Shown here: positions 1 through 5,006 of the stretch, piece by piece
Layout: each line of letters starts with the position of its first letter
How positions within the stretch are numbered: position 1 is the first letter of the stretch
NCBI RefSeq assembly: GCF_024699075.1
Contig: NZ_JAILQF010000145.1
Location: forward strand, 1 to 8,417
DNA: 8,417 bases
Direction of reading: 5' to 3'
Source of the DNA: Butyrivibrio sp.
GTDB taxonomy: Bacteria > Bacillota_A > Clostridia > Lachnospirales > Lachnospiraceae
Translations under genes and position numbers: made by a program
Notes under the pieces: model-generated
What the model was told of the DNA's origin: nothing
Database searches by the model: none
The model's input: the letters and a program-made list of their open reading frames with translations, nothing else

Positions 1-433
1 CGATAACTTTGGAGATTTTTCGAGCGCTGAAATTCAAAGTCCTGTTGTAATCGGCGCAGATACCGTTGTATCATATAAGCAGAAGATACTTGGTAAACCA
101 AAAGATAAAGAAGCAGCCAGAAAGATGATAACCGGTATCCAGGGTGATGAGCATAAGGTTATCACAGGAGTTACTGTTTTGTGGAAACAAAACGGCCAGG
201 TTCGTTCACTTGTCTTTGCTGAAGAAACTCAGGTTTTTGTATATGATATGACTAAGGAAGAGATTGAGAATTATATCTCTACCGATGAACCGTATGATAA
301 AGCCGGAGCGTATGGAATACAAGGTATGTTCGGCGTGTATGTAAAAGGTATACACGGAGATTACAATAATGTAGTCGGACTTCCGATCGCCAGACTTTAT
401 CAGGCACTTGTGTATTACAAATTGGTACAGTGA
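1..433 (+). CDS. maf: Maf-family nucleoside triphosphate pyrophosphatase (5' truncated)
   Basis: The reading frame is open from base 2 to the TGA at 431-433 and gives about 143 residues. Maf proteins are usually about 190-200 residues, so roughly 50 N-terminal residues, including the SxSPRR-type motif, lie outside the window. The visible part has the family blocks in order: GADTVV (residues about 18-23, with the catalytic-site Asp), ILGKPKD, a GDEHKVITGV block, then EPYDKAGAYGIQG and the C-terminal GLPIARL. The AGAYGIQG form is that of the dTTP/UTP pyrophosphatase (YhdE/Maf) subgroup rather than the YceF subgroup. Known family role: cytosolic hydrolysis of non-canonical or excess nucleoside triphosphates to the monophosphate and pyrophosphate, a house-cleaning activity also linked to septum formation. 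The downstream gene starts 151 bases later, so co-transcription is uncertain. Confidence 0.93.
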   Translation, partial: DNFGDFSSAEIQSPVVIGADTVVSYKQKILGKPKDKEAARKMITGIQGDEHKVITGVTVLWKQNGQVRSLVFAEETQVFVYDMTKEEIENYISTDEPYDKAGAYGIQGMFGVYVKGIHGDYNNVVGLPIARLYQALVYYKLVQ

Positions 434-440
434 TATGTCA

Positions 441-478
441 CGACATAGAAGTATATCCATGTACTTCTAAACATGTCG
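441..478 (+). other. Inverted repeat / hairpin after maf
   Basis: CGACA+TAGAAGTA (441-453) can pair with TACTTCTA (462-469) and, after a four-base bulge AACA, with TGTCG (474-478). The loop is TATCCATG. No T-tract follows, so this is not a canonical intrinsic terminator. A smaller hairpin TTACA/TGTAA (482-486, 491-495) comes directly after. It could stabilise the maf 3' end or belong to the leader of the next gene; nothing in the sequence decides between these. Confidence 0.45.
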
Positions 479-584
479 AAGTTACATCCCTGTAATTACT
501 TTAAGGCATGTACTGTTACAAAATATAGCTGTTTGTAATTATGTGCATAATCATGGATGATTGGGTGCCCGAAAGGAGTAGACT

Positions 585-839
585 ATGCATGAATTTGATG
601 ATGACGTACTGGATTATTTTATTGAGAACCAGGGCCAGCTCTTTCCTGAAGATGTAGCATCTTCCAGAGAAGAGGCTGAAGCATTTCTTGAAGACTGCTG
701 CGCAGTAGTAGTTGGTTCCGTTGATGAAGTAATTGAATACTTCGATGAAGCGGGAGTTGATTTTGATGCGGACAGCATTATGGATGCCTCTGAGGTTTTC
801 GATATTGGAGACGGACGTTTTCTTATTGTTGAGGGATAA
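585..839 (+). CDS. Small, extremely acidic protein of unknown function
   Basis: This is an 84-residue ORF with a good ribosome binding site (AAAGGAG at 572-578, six bases before ATG). It has 26 Asp/Glu against two Arg and no Lys, so the predicted charge is about -24. There is an adjacent Cys pair (C38-C39), a hydrophobic strand AVVV (40-43), two helix-like acidic stretches (about 28-37 and 46-56) and a well-defined end, GDGRFLIVEG. There is no signal peptide or membrane segment, so it is probably a soluble cytosolic protein. From memory, similar proteins of about 85 residues ending in LIVEG/A occur in Lachnospiraceae, sometimes labelled 'glyoxalase' with no supporting motif; I do not adopt that name. 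It lies between maf and a terminator and is probably monocistronic or the last gene of a maf transcript. A small hairpin AATCA/TGATT (549-562) sits just upstream of the SD. The function is unknown. Confidence 0.8.
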   Translation: MHEFDDDVLDYFIENQGQLFPEDVASSREEAEAFLEDCCAVVVGSVDEVIEYFDEAGVDFDADSIMDASEVFDIGDGRFLIVEG

Positions 840-868
840 GGTGCTTTCACCCTGTCACAAAATTAAAT

Positions 869-898
869 ACCGCAGTATGTAAATTTGCATACTGCGGT
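869..898. terminator. Bidirectional intrinsic terminator between convergent genes
   Basis: This is a perfect 11-bp stem, ACCGCAGTATG (869-879) with CATACTGCGGT (888-898), and an eight-base loop centred on AAATTT. On the plus strand TTTCAATACTTCTTT follows; on the minus strand the sequence after the hairpin reads ATTTAATTTTGT. It therefore can end both the acidic-protein transcript (stop at 839) and the convergent HAD transcript (stop at 931). The minus-strand U-tract is the better one. Confidence 0.82.
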
Positions 899-930
899 TT
901 CAATACTTCTTTACAGAACGAAATACGAAT

Positions 931-1743
931 TTACAGCGCTGCCTTTTCAATAAAAGGAGCAAGTCCGTCGTGATCGTTGTCTGTATCTGTTATAACATCT
1001 GCATTTTCTTTTACAAGATCAGTTGCATTAAGCATGGCTATTCCTGTCCCTGCAGCTTTTATCATGCTTATATCATTTTGCTCATCACCTGCTGCAAAAG
1101 AGTTTTCAATAGGTATATTAAGATAGTCACAAAGACGGACTACTGCAGATCCTTTTCCGGCTTCACTTGGGAAAATTTCAAGATAGAAGGGATTTGAATA
1201 CATTATTGAAAGCATATCAGGTGCAAGCTTTTCAACTTCTTTTCTGAAGTTCTCCATTTTCTCGTGGTCATGAAGCTCAATAGCTATACATTTGGAAGGG
1301 CCGAAGGTAAGCTTTGAGATAATATCATCCGTGACTATCAAAGGTGTCTTTATGACACGTCTGTAATAATCCATACATTCCCCATTATCAGGAGAAATAA
1401 TATTATCATCATTGTAGGTATGAATATGAATATCGTGGGTTTTAGCAAGCTCGAAGCATTTACTTACAAGATCAAATGGAATCTGTGAGCGGTATATAAG
1501 CTTCTTGTTATCACAATCATAGATCTGACCACCATTGTAACCTACAAGGAACGAACCGGGGAAGTTTAGCCCCAGGCTTTTCTGAACGTCCATGGCTGAA
1601 TCAATGGCGCGCCCTGTGCTGATCGCAAAGTGTCCGCCGGCAGATGTAAAGCGCTCTAAAGAAGCCATAGTCTTTGGCGTAATCTTTTTTTCGCTATTTA
1701 ATAATGTACCATCAAGGTCGAAGAAAAATATATTATTATTCAT
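931..1743 (-). CDS. Cof-type HAD-IIB family sugar-phosphate phosphatase
   Basis: This 270-residue protein has the usual length for Cof/YidA-like phosphatases, and all four HAD motifs are visible: motif I DLDGTLL with nucleophile D9 and acid/base D11, motif II ISTGR (S42/T43), motif III lysine K197 in EAGKGSA, and motif IV GDEQND (D220, D224) for Mg2+. The long insert between motifs II and III (about 65-190) is the C2B cap of subclass IIB, which sets substrate choice. Family role: cytosolic Mg2+-dependent dephosphorylation of small phosphorylated metabolites such as sugar phosphates or FMN; the exact substrate cannot be read from sequence. The ATG at 1743-1741 is forced, because motif I begins only eight residues later. 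It lacks a usable SD: the nearest AAAGG lies about 24 bases upstream, inside the predicted promoter spacer. The gene is divergent from the PHP gene and convergent with the small acidic gene. Confidence 0.95.
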   Translation of the reverse strand: MNNNIFFFDLDGTLLNSEKKITPKTMASLERFTSAGGHFAISTGRAIDSAMDVQKSLGLNFPGSFLVGYNGGQIYDCDNKKLIYRSQIPFDLVSKCFELAKTHDIHIHTYNDDNIISPDNGECMDYYRRVIKTPLIVTDDIISKLTFGPSKCIAIELHDHEKMENFRKEVEKLAPDMLSIMYSNPFYLEIFPSEAGKGSAVVRLCDYLNIPIENSFAAGDEQNDISMIKAAGTGIAMLNATDLVKENADVITDTDNDHDGLAPFIEKAAL

Positions 1744-1750
1744 GTTTACA

Positions 1751-1779
1751 ATAATGCACTCGTTTTGCCTTTAAGTCAA
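1751..1779 (-). promoter_or_regulatory. Sigma-A type promoter of the HAD gene, implying a leaderless mRNA
   Basis: Read on the minus strand, TTGACT (1779-1774, 5/6 to consensus) is followed by exactly 17 bases and then CATTAT (1756-1751, 4/6). Only seven bases, TGTAAAC, lie between this -10 and the ATG, which puts the expected transcription start at or next to the A of the start codon. This fits the missing SD. No better promoter was seen further upstream on this strand. Confidence 0.55.
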
Positions 1780-1795
1780 CAAAACATGAGTAAGC

Positions 1796-1824
1796 TTATC
1801 GCACGCAGCATATTATGTTATACT
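1796..1824 (+). promoter_or_regulatory. Extended -10 promoter for the PHP gene
   Basis: TG-T-TATACT (1816-1824) is an extended -10 element with a 5/6 hexamer. A weak -35, TTATCG (1796-1801), lies 17 bases upstream. Transcription would start near 1831 and give a leader of about 187 bases that contains the whole 16-bp repeat array. It lies back to back with the HAD promoter; the two -35 elements are about 16 bases apart. Confidence 0.6.
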
Positions 1825-1902
1825 AAGTAGGCGTTTTTTCTAAGTAAGATCAAAACTGTTTATAAAGTGCGATGTTTGAGCTTATAACTTAAATAAGAGA
1901 AA

Positions 1903-2014
1903 AATCTAAAGAAATAGCAATCTAAAGAAATAGCAATCTAAAGAAATAACAATCTAAAGAAATAACAATACAAAGAAATAACAATCTAAAGAAATAACAA
2001 TAGAAAGAGGTATA
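1903..2014 (+). repeat. 16-bp tandem repeat array in the PHP-gene leader
   Basis: There are six consecutive 16-bp units with consensus AATCTAAAGAAATA(G/A)C, starting at 1903, 1919, 1935, 1951, 1967 and 1983. Units 1-2 end in TAGC; units 3, 4 and 6 are identical and end in TAAC; unit 5 reads AATACAAAG at its start. A seventh, diverged unit (1999-2014, 10/16 matches) contains the ribosome binding site GAAAGAGG (2003-2010), which is seven bases before the PHP ATG. The array has no dyad symmetry and is almost free of C and G, so the RNA should be unstructured. Every unit carries AAAGAAA, an SD-like purine run. Confidence 0.95.
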
Positions 2015-2017
2015 AAT

Positions 2018-2866
2018 ATGAGAGCAGTAGATTTACATACACATTCAACAGCATCAGATGGAACATATACACCAGCCCAGCTTATAGATTATGCACACCA
2101 AAAGAACCTTGCAGCGATAGCACTTACTGATCACGATACTACCAAAGGTCTTGCAGAGGCAATGGCTCAGGGACAGAAATATGATGATCTTGAAGTTATT
2201 CCGGGAATTGAGTTTAGTACAGACTATGAAGGCAAAGATATTCATATTGTGGGTCTTTACATGCATTATGATGATCCCGAGATACAAAAAAGGCTTCAGG
2301 AATTTGTTGATTCAAGAGTTATGCGTAACAGAAAGATGTGCAGACTCCTTACAGAGCACGGAGTTCCAATGGATTTTGACGAGCTTCAGGCAGCTTTTCC
2401 TGATTCAGTCATAACAAGAGCTCACTATGCAGCTTATATGCTTGATAAGGGCTATATAAAGTCAAGACAGGAAGCCTTTGACAGATATATTGGTGATAAC
2501 TGTGAGTGTTTTGTACCAAGAGAGAAGATAACTCCTGTAATGGCAGTTAAAATGATACTTGATGCAGGTGGAGCACCTATCCTTGCTCATCCTATACTCT
2601 ATGGAATGTCAGATGACAGATTAAGAAAGCTTGTTGGAGAATTAAAAGAAGTCGGACTTATGGGCATTGAAGCTATCTATACAACTTATACAGCTTCTGA
2701 TGAGCGCCAGATAAGGAAGATAGCAGAAGATTATGATCTTCTTATAAGCGGCGGTTCTGATTTCCATGGAGATAATAAGCCGGGAATCGACCTTGGAGTA
2801 GGTTATGGCAAGCTTTTTATACCTGAAAGCGCACTTGATAAGATCAAAGAAGCTCTTAATAAATAA
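2018..2866 (+). CDS. PHP-domain phosphoesterase (RNase AM / nucleoside bisphosphate phosphatase-like)
   Basis: This 282-residue protein shows the full PHP metal-binding set: DLHTHSTASDGT (H7, H9, D14), ALTDHDT (D38, H39, D40), PGIEFS (E65), HIVGL (H76), ITRAHYA (R134, H136), LAHP (H191) and GGSDFHG (D248, H250). The size and motif spacing match the YciV/TrpH group. Characterised members are trinuclear-metal enzymes that hydrolyse 3',5'-nucleoside bisphosphates (pAp) and act as 5'-3' exonucleases on short RNA or rRNA 5' ends (RNase AM). Here the activity is inferred from family. It is soluble, with no signal peptide. ATG 2018 is chosen because it begins the first conserved motif and has GAAAGAGG seven bases upstream. 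The gene is preceded by the repeat-bearing leader, which could affect its translation. Codon use (AGA, ATA, ACA rich) is that of a modestly expressed gene. No terminator is seen before the next promoter at 2887. Confidence 0.93.
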   Translation: MRAVDLHTHSTASDGTYTPAQLIDYAHQKNLAAIALTDHDTTKGLAEAMAQGQKYDDLEVIPGIEFSTDYEGKDIHIVGLYMHYDDPEIQKRLQEFVDSRVMRNRKMCRLLTEHGVPMDFDELQAAFPDSVITRAHYAAYMLDKGYIKSRQEAFDRYIGDNCECFVPREKITPVMAVKMILDAGGAPILAHPILYGMSDDRLRKLVGELKEVGLMGIEAIYTTYTASDERQIRKIAEDYDLLISGGSDFHGDNKPGIDLGVGYGKLFIPESALDKIKEALNK

Positions 2867-2886
2867 AGACTGTCAAGCAATTTTAC

Positions 2887-2915
2887 TTTACACAGAGTAG
2901 TTTTTTGTGTACAAT
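2887..2915 (+). promoter_or_regulatory. Sigma-A promoter of the ABC-F gene
   Basis: TTTACA (2887-2892) and TACAAT (2910-2915) are each 5/6 to consensus and 17 bases apart. Transcription would start near 2922, leaving a leader of about 87 bases before ATG 3009. The promoter starts only 20 bases after the PHP stop, so the ABC-F gene has its own promoter even if PHP transcripts read through. Confidence 0.72.
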
Positions 2916-2952
2916 ACGCAGTGGTGCATTTCTAAATTTTTTAATATAGGAC

Positions 2953-2986
2953 TGCAAAGGGGAACTTGTCACCTTGCAATTCTTAA
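2953..2986 (+). other. Hairpin and possible tiny upstream ORF in the ABC-F leader
   Basis: TGCA-A-AGG (2953-2960) can pair with CCTTGCA (2972-2978), with one bulged A. The 5' arm overlaps a purine run AAAGGGG (2956-2962) that would serve as an SD for TTG 2966. That frame reads TTG-Ser-Pro-Cys-Asn-Ser-TAA (2966-2986). It ends 22 bases before the ABC-F ATG. The SD-to-TTG spacing is short (three bases), so translation is doubtful. Confidence 0.25.
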
Positions 2987-3008
2987 AGCATATTTAATGA
3001 GGTAAATT

Positions 3009-4649
3009 ATGATTCAGGCTAATGGAGTAACACTTAGAGTCGGCAAAAAGGCTCTTTTCGAAGATGTAAACATCAAGTTTACAGAAGGCAACTGCTACGG
3101 TATTATCGGAGCAAACGGTGCCGGAAAGTCTACTTTCCTTAAGATCCTTTCAGGCAAGATCGAGACAACTAATGGTGATATATCAATGACACCAGGACAG
3201 CGTCTTTCATTCCTGGAACAGGACCAGTTCAAATATGATGACAACGAAGTTCTTAATACAGTAATAGGTGGTAATTCACGTCTTCTTGAAGTTATGCAGG
3301 AAAAAGATGCTATCTATGCCAAGGAAGACTTTACAGATGAAGATGGTATCAAAGCATCTGAGCTTGAAGCTGAATTTGCTGAGATGGACGGATGGGAAGC
3401 AGAAGCTAACGCTGAGTCACTTCTTAACGGACTTGGAATCGAAACTGAGCTTCATACCAAGCTTATGAAGGAACTTAATGGTGCACAGAAGGTTAAAGTT
3501 CTTCTTGCAAGAGCTCTTTTTGGTAACCCTGATATCCTCCTTCTCGATGAGCCTACTAACCATCTTGACCTTGATGCTATTGCCTGGCTTGAAGAGTTCC
3601 TTATAAACTTTGAGAATACAGTCATTGTCGTATCTCATGACCGTTACTTCCTTAATAAGGTCTGCACATATATAGCAGATATCGATTATGGTAAGATCCA
3701 GCTCTATGCCGGTAACTATGACTTCTGGTATGAGTCATCACAGCTCATGATCCGTCAGATGAAGGAAGCTAATAAGAAGAAGGAAGAGCAGATCAAAGAG
3801 CTCAAAGAATTCATAGCAAGATTCTCAGCTAACGCTTCTAAGAGTAAACAGGCTACTTCCAGAAAGAGAGCCCTTGAAAAGATCGAACTTGATGATATCA
3901 GACCTTCAAGCCGTAAATATCCTTATATCGATTTCAGACCTAACCGCGAGATCGGTAACGAGGTTCTTACAGTAGAGCATCTTTCAAAGACTGTAAACGG
4001 TGTAAAAGTTATTGATGACGTTTCATTCGTAATACAGCATGATGATAAGGTTGCATTTGTAGGCGGAACAGAACTTGCAAAGACAACTCTTTTCCAGATC
4101 CTTATGGGCGAGATCGAACCTGATGAAGGTACATATAAGTGGGGTGTAACAACATCTCAGGCTTATTTCCCTAAGGATAATACCAAGGAATTCGATAACG
4201 ACTATACAATCGCAGACTGGCTTACACAGTATTCTGAGATCAAGGATGCTACATATGTAAGAGGTTATCTTGGACGTATGCTCTTTGCAGGTGAAGATGG
4301 TGTCAAGAAGGTTAAGATATTATCAGGTGGTGAGAAGGTTAGATGCCTTCTTTCCAAGATGATGATATCAGGTGCTAATGTACTTCTTTTTGATGAGCCT
4401 ACTAACCACCTTGATATGGAATCCATCACAGCTCTCAACGAAGGTATGATAAAGTTCAAGGGCGTTGAACTCTTTGCTTGCCGTGACCACCAGGTTGTTC
4501 AGACTACAGCTAACAGGATCATGGAATTCCTTCCTGATGGATCACTTATTGATAAGCGTACAACTTACGATGAATATCTTGAAAGCGATGAGATGGCACG
4601 TAAGAGAACTGTTTACCAGACAACTGAAGAAGACGAACAGGACGACTGA
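3009..4649 (+). CDS. ykpA: ABC-F family ATPase, YkpA-like
   Basis: This is a 546-residue protein with two nucleotide-binding domains and no membrane segments, the ABC-F layout. NBD1 has Walker A GANGAGKS (34-41), a signature altered to LNGAQ (156-160), Walker B ILLLDEPTNHLD (176-187) and the switch histidine SHDR (H210). A charged, Lys-rich helical linker (about 240-300) is the tRNA-interaction motif region of ABC-F proteins. NBD2 has a degenerate Walker A, GGTELAKT (352-359), an intact LSGGE (438-442), Walker B LLFDEPTNHLD and CRDH (491-494) where SHD is expected. The tail is very acidic. As I recall it, Bacillus YkpA has the same length and similar relaxed motifs. Family role: binds the ribosomal E site and acts on translation; some members give antibiotic resistance, which cannot be claimed here. 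The start has TGAGGT six bases upstream. Codon use is richer in AAC, ATC and TTC than the PHP gene, suggesting fairly high expression. Confidence 0.92.
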   Translation: MIQANGVTLRVGKKALFEDVNIKFTEGNCYGIIGANGAGKSTFLKILSGKIETTNGDISMTPGQRLSFLEQDQFKYDDNEVLNTVIGGNSRLLEVMQEKDAIYAKEDFTDEDGIKASELEAEFAEMDGWEAEANAESLLNGLGIETELHTKLMKELNGAQKVKVLLARALFGNPDILLLDEPTNHLDLDAIAWLEEFLINFENTVIVVSHDRYFLNKVCTYIADIDYGKIQLYAGNYDFWYESSQLMIRQMKEANKKKEEQIKELKEFIARFSANASKSKQATSRKRALEKIELDDIRPSSRKYPYIDFRPNREIGNEVLTVEHLSKTVNGVKVIDDVSFVIQHDDKVAFVGGTELAKTTLFQILMGEIEPDEGTYKWGVTTSQAYFPKDNTKEFDNDYTIADWLTQYSEIKDATYVRGYLGRMLFAGEDGVKKVKILSGGEKVRCLLSKMMISGANVLLFDEPTNHLDMESITALNEGMIKFKGVELFACRDHQVVQTTANRIMEFLPDGSLIDKRTTYDEYLESDEMARKRTVYQTTEEDEQDD

Positions 4650-4674
4650 TAACTTTAATTTCATAGGTTATTGT

Positions 4675-4688
4675 TTTTCCTAGGAAAA
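4675..4688. repeat. 14-bp perfect palindrome downstream of the ABC-F gene
   Basis: TTTTCCTAGGAAAA is an uninterrupted perfect palindrome 25 bases after the ABC-F stop. With no spacer it cannot fold into a full hairpin, so it looks more like a DNA-binding dyad than an RNA structure. It is about 125 bases upstream of the MFS promoter, with the terminator at 4743-4793 in between. I recognise no regulator for it, and chance in AT-rich DNA is possible. Confidence 0.4.
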
Positions 4689-4742
4689 GTGATGATCTGG
4701 ATGTTTTAGAACAGAAGTATATTGAGCTTTTGATGTAAATGC

Positions 4743-4812
4743 CGGGACTTTGGCGAATATTGTCACATGAAGATAATATTTGCCAAAGTCCCGTTTTGTT
4801 TTCTTATTTTAT
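4743..4812 (+). terminator. Strong intrinsic terminator of the ABC-F gene
   Basis: The 19-base arms 4743-4761 (starting CGGGACTTTGGC) and 4775-4793 (ending GCCAAAGTCCCG) pair completely, with one G-U wobble, around a 13-base loop. TTTTGTTTTCTTATTTTATT follows at once. It lies 94 bases after the ABC-F stop codon. The long paired stem, GC-rich base and T-tract make this the clearest terminator in the window. Bases 4650-4742 hold no gene, only the palindrome and a short open stretch described under findings. Confidence 0.93.
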
Positions 4813-4840
4813 TGATTACATAACGAGCAGATTGTATAAT
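4812..4840 (+). promoter_or_regulatory. Sigma-A promoter of the MFS transporter gene
   Basis: TTGATT (4812-4817, 4/6) and a perfect TATAAT (4835-4840) are 17 bases apart. The -35 abuts the T-tract of the preceding terminator. The start would be near 4847, giving a leader of about 160 bases. Confidence 0.75.
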
Positions 4841-4846
4841 TAAGAG

Positions 4847-5006
4847 CGGGTCTGTTATCCACATAAGGCGCGGAATCTAGCCTGTCATCTATAAGGCAAG
4901 ACGCCTTTGGCCCTTTAATATTCATTTTTGGATCACAGATTCAAGAATGTAGCAATAGAGCCTATTGAGCTTAAAAACATAAATTAATCACAAGGGGGAG
5001 AGTTTT
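4847..5006 (+). promoter_or_regulatory. Structured 5' leader of the MFS gene, with alternative hairpins
   Basis: The gene-free stretch between the ABC-F stop and ATG 5007 ends in this leader of about 160 bases. AAGGCG (4865-4870) can pair with CGCCTT (4902-4907), enclosing an inner GCCT/AGGC stem (4880-4883 with 4894-4897). Alternatively AAGGC (4893-4897) pairs locally with GCCTT (4903-4907) around AAGAC. These two folds exclude each other. GAATCT (4873-4878) can also pair with AGATTC (4937-4942), and CAATAG/CTATTG (4953-4958, 4962-4967) forms a 6-bp hairpin before the SD AAGGGGGAG (4992-5000). No riboswitch consensus known to me is recognisable, and neither local hairpin is followed by a proper T-tract. 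Confidence 0.4.

Noticed and set aside
430..441. GTGA-N4-TCAC dyad over the maf stop codon as an operator
   Set aside because: The spacing does not fit the Crp/Rex form, half of it is coding, and no promoter is nearby.
482..551. Promoter for the small acidic protein
   Set aside because: Several weak -10-like hexamers (for example TACAAA 517, CATAAT 546) exist, but none has a -35 at 16-18 bases.
1768..1774. AAAGG as the SD of the HAD gene
   Set aside because: It is about 24 bases from the ATG and lies inside the promoter spacer. In-frame ATT codons closer to it are unlikely starts.
1903..2014. CRISPR-like array
   Set aside because: The 16-bp units are directly adjacent with no spacers, lack dyad symmetry, and end in a ribosome binding site.
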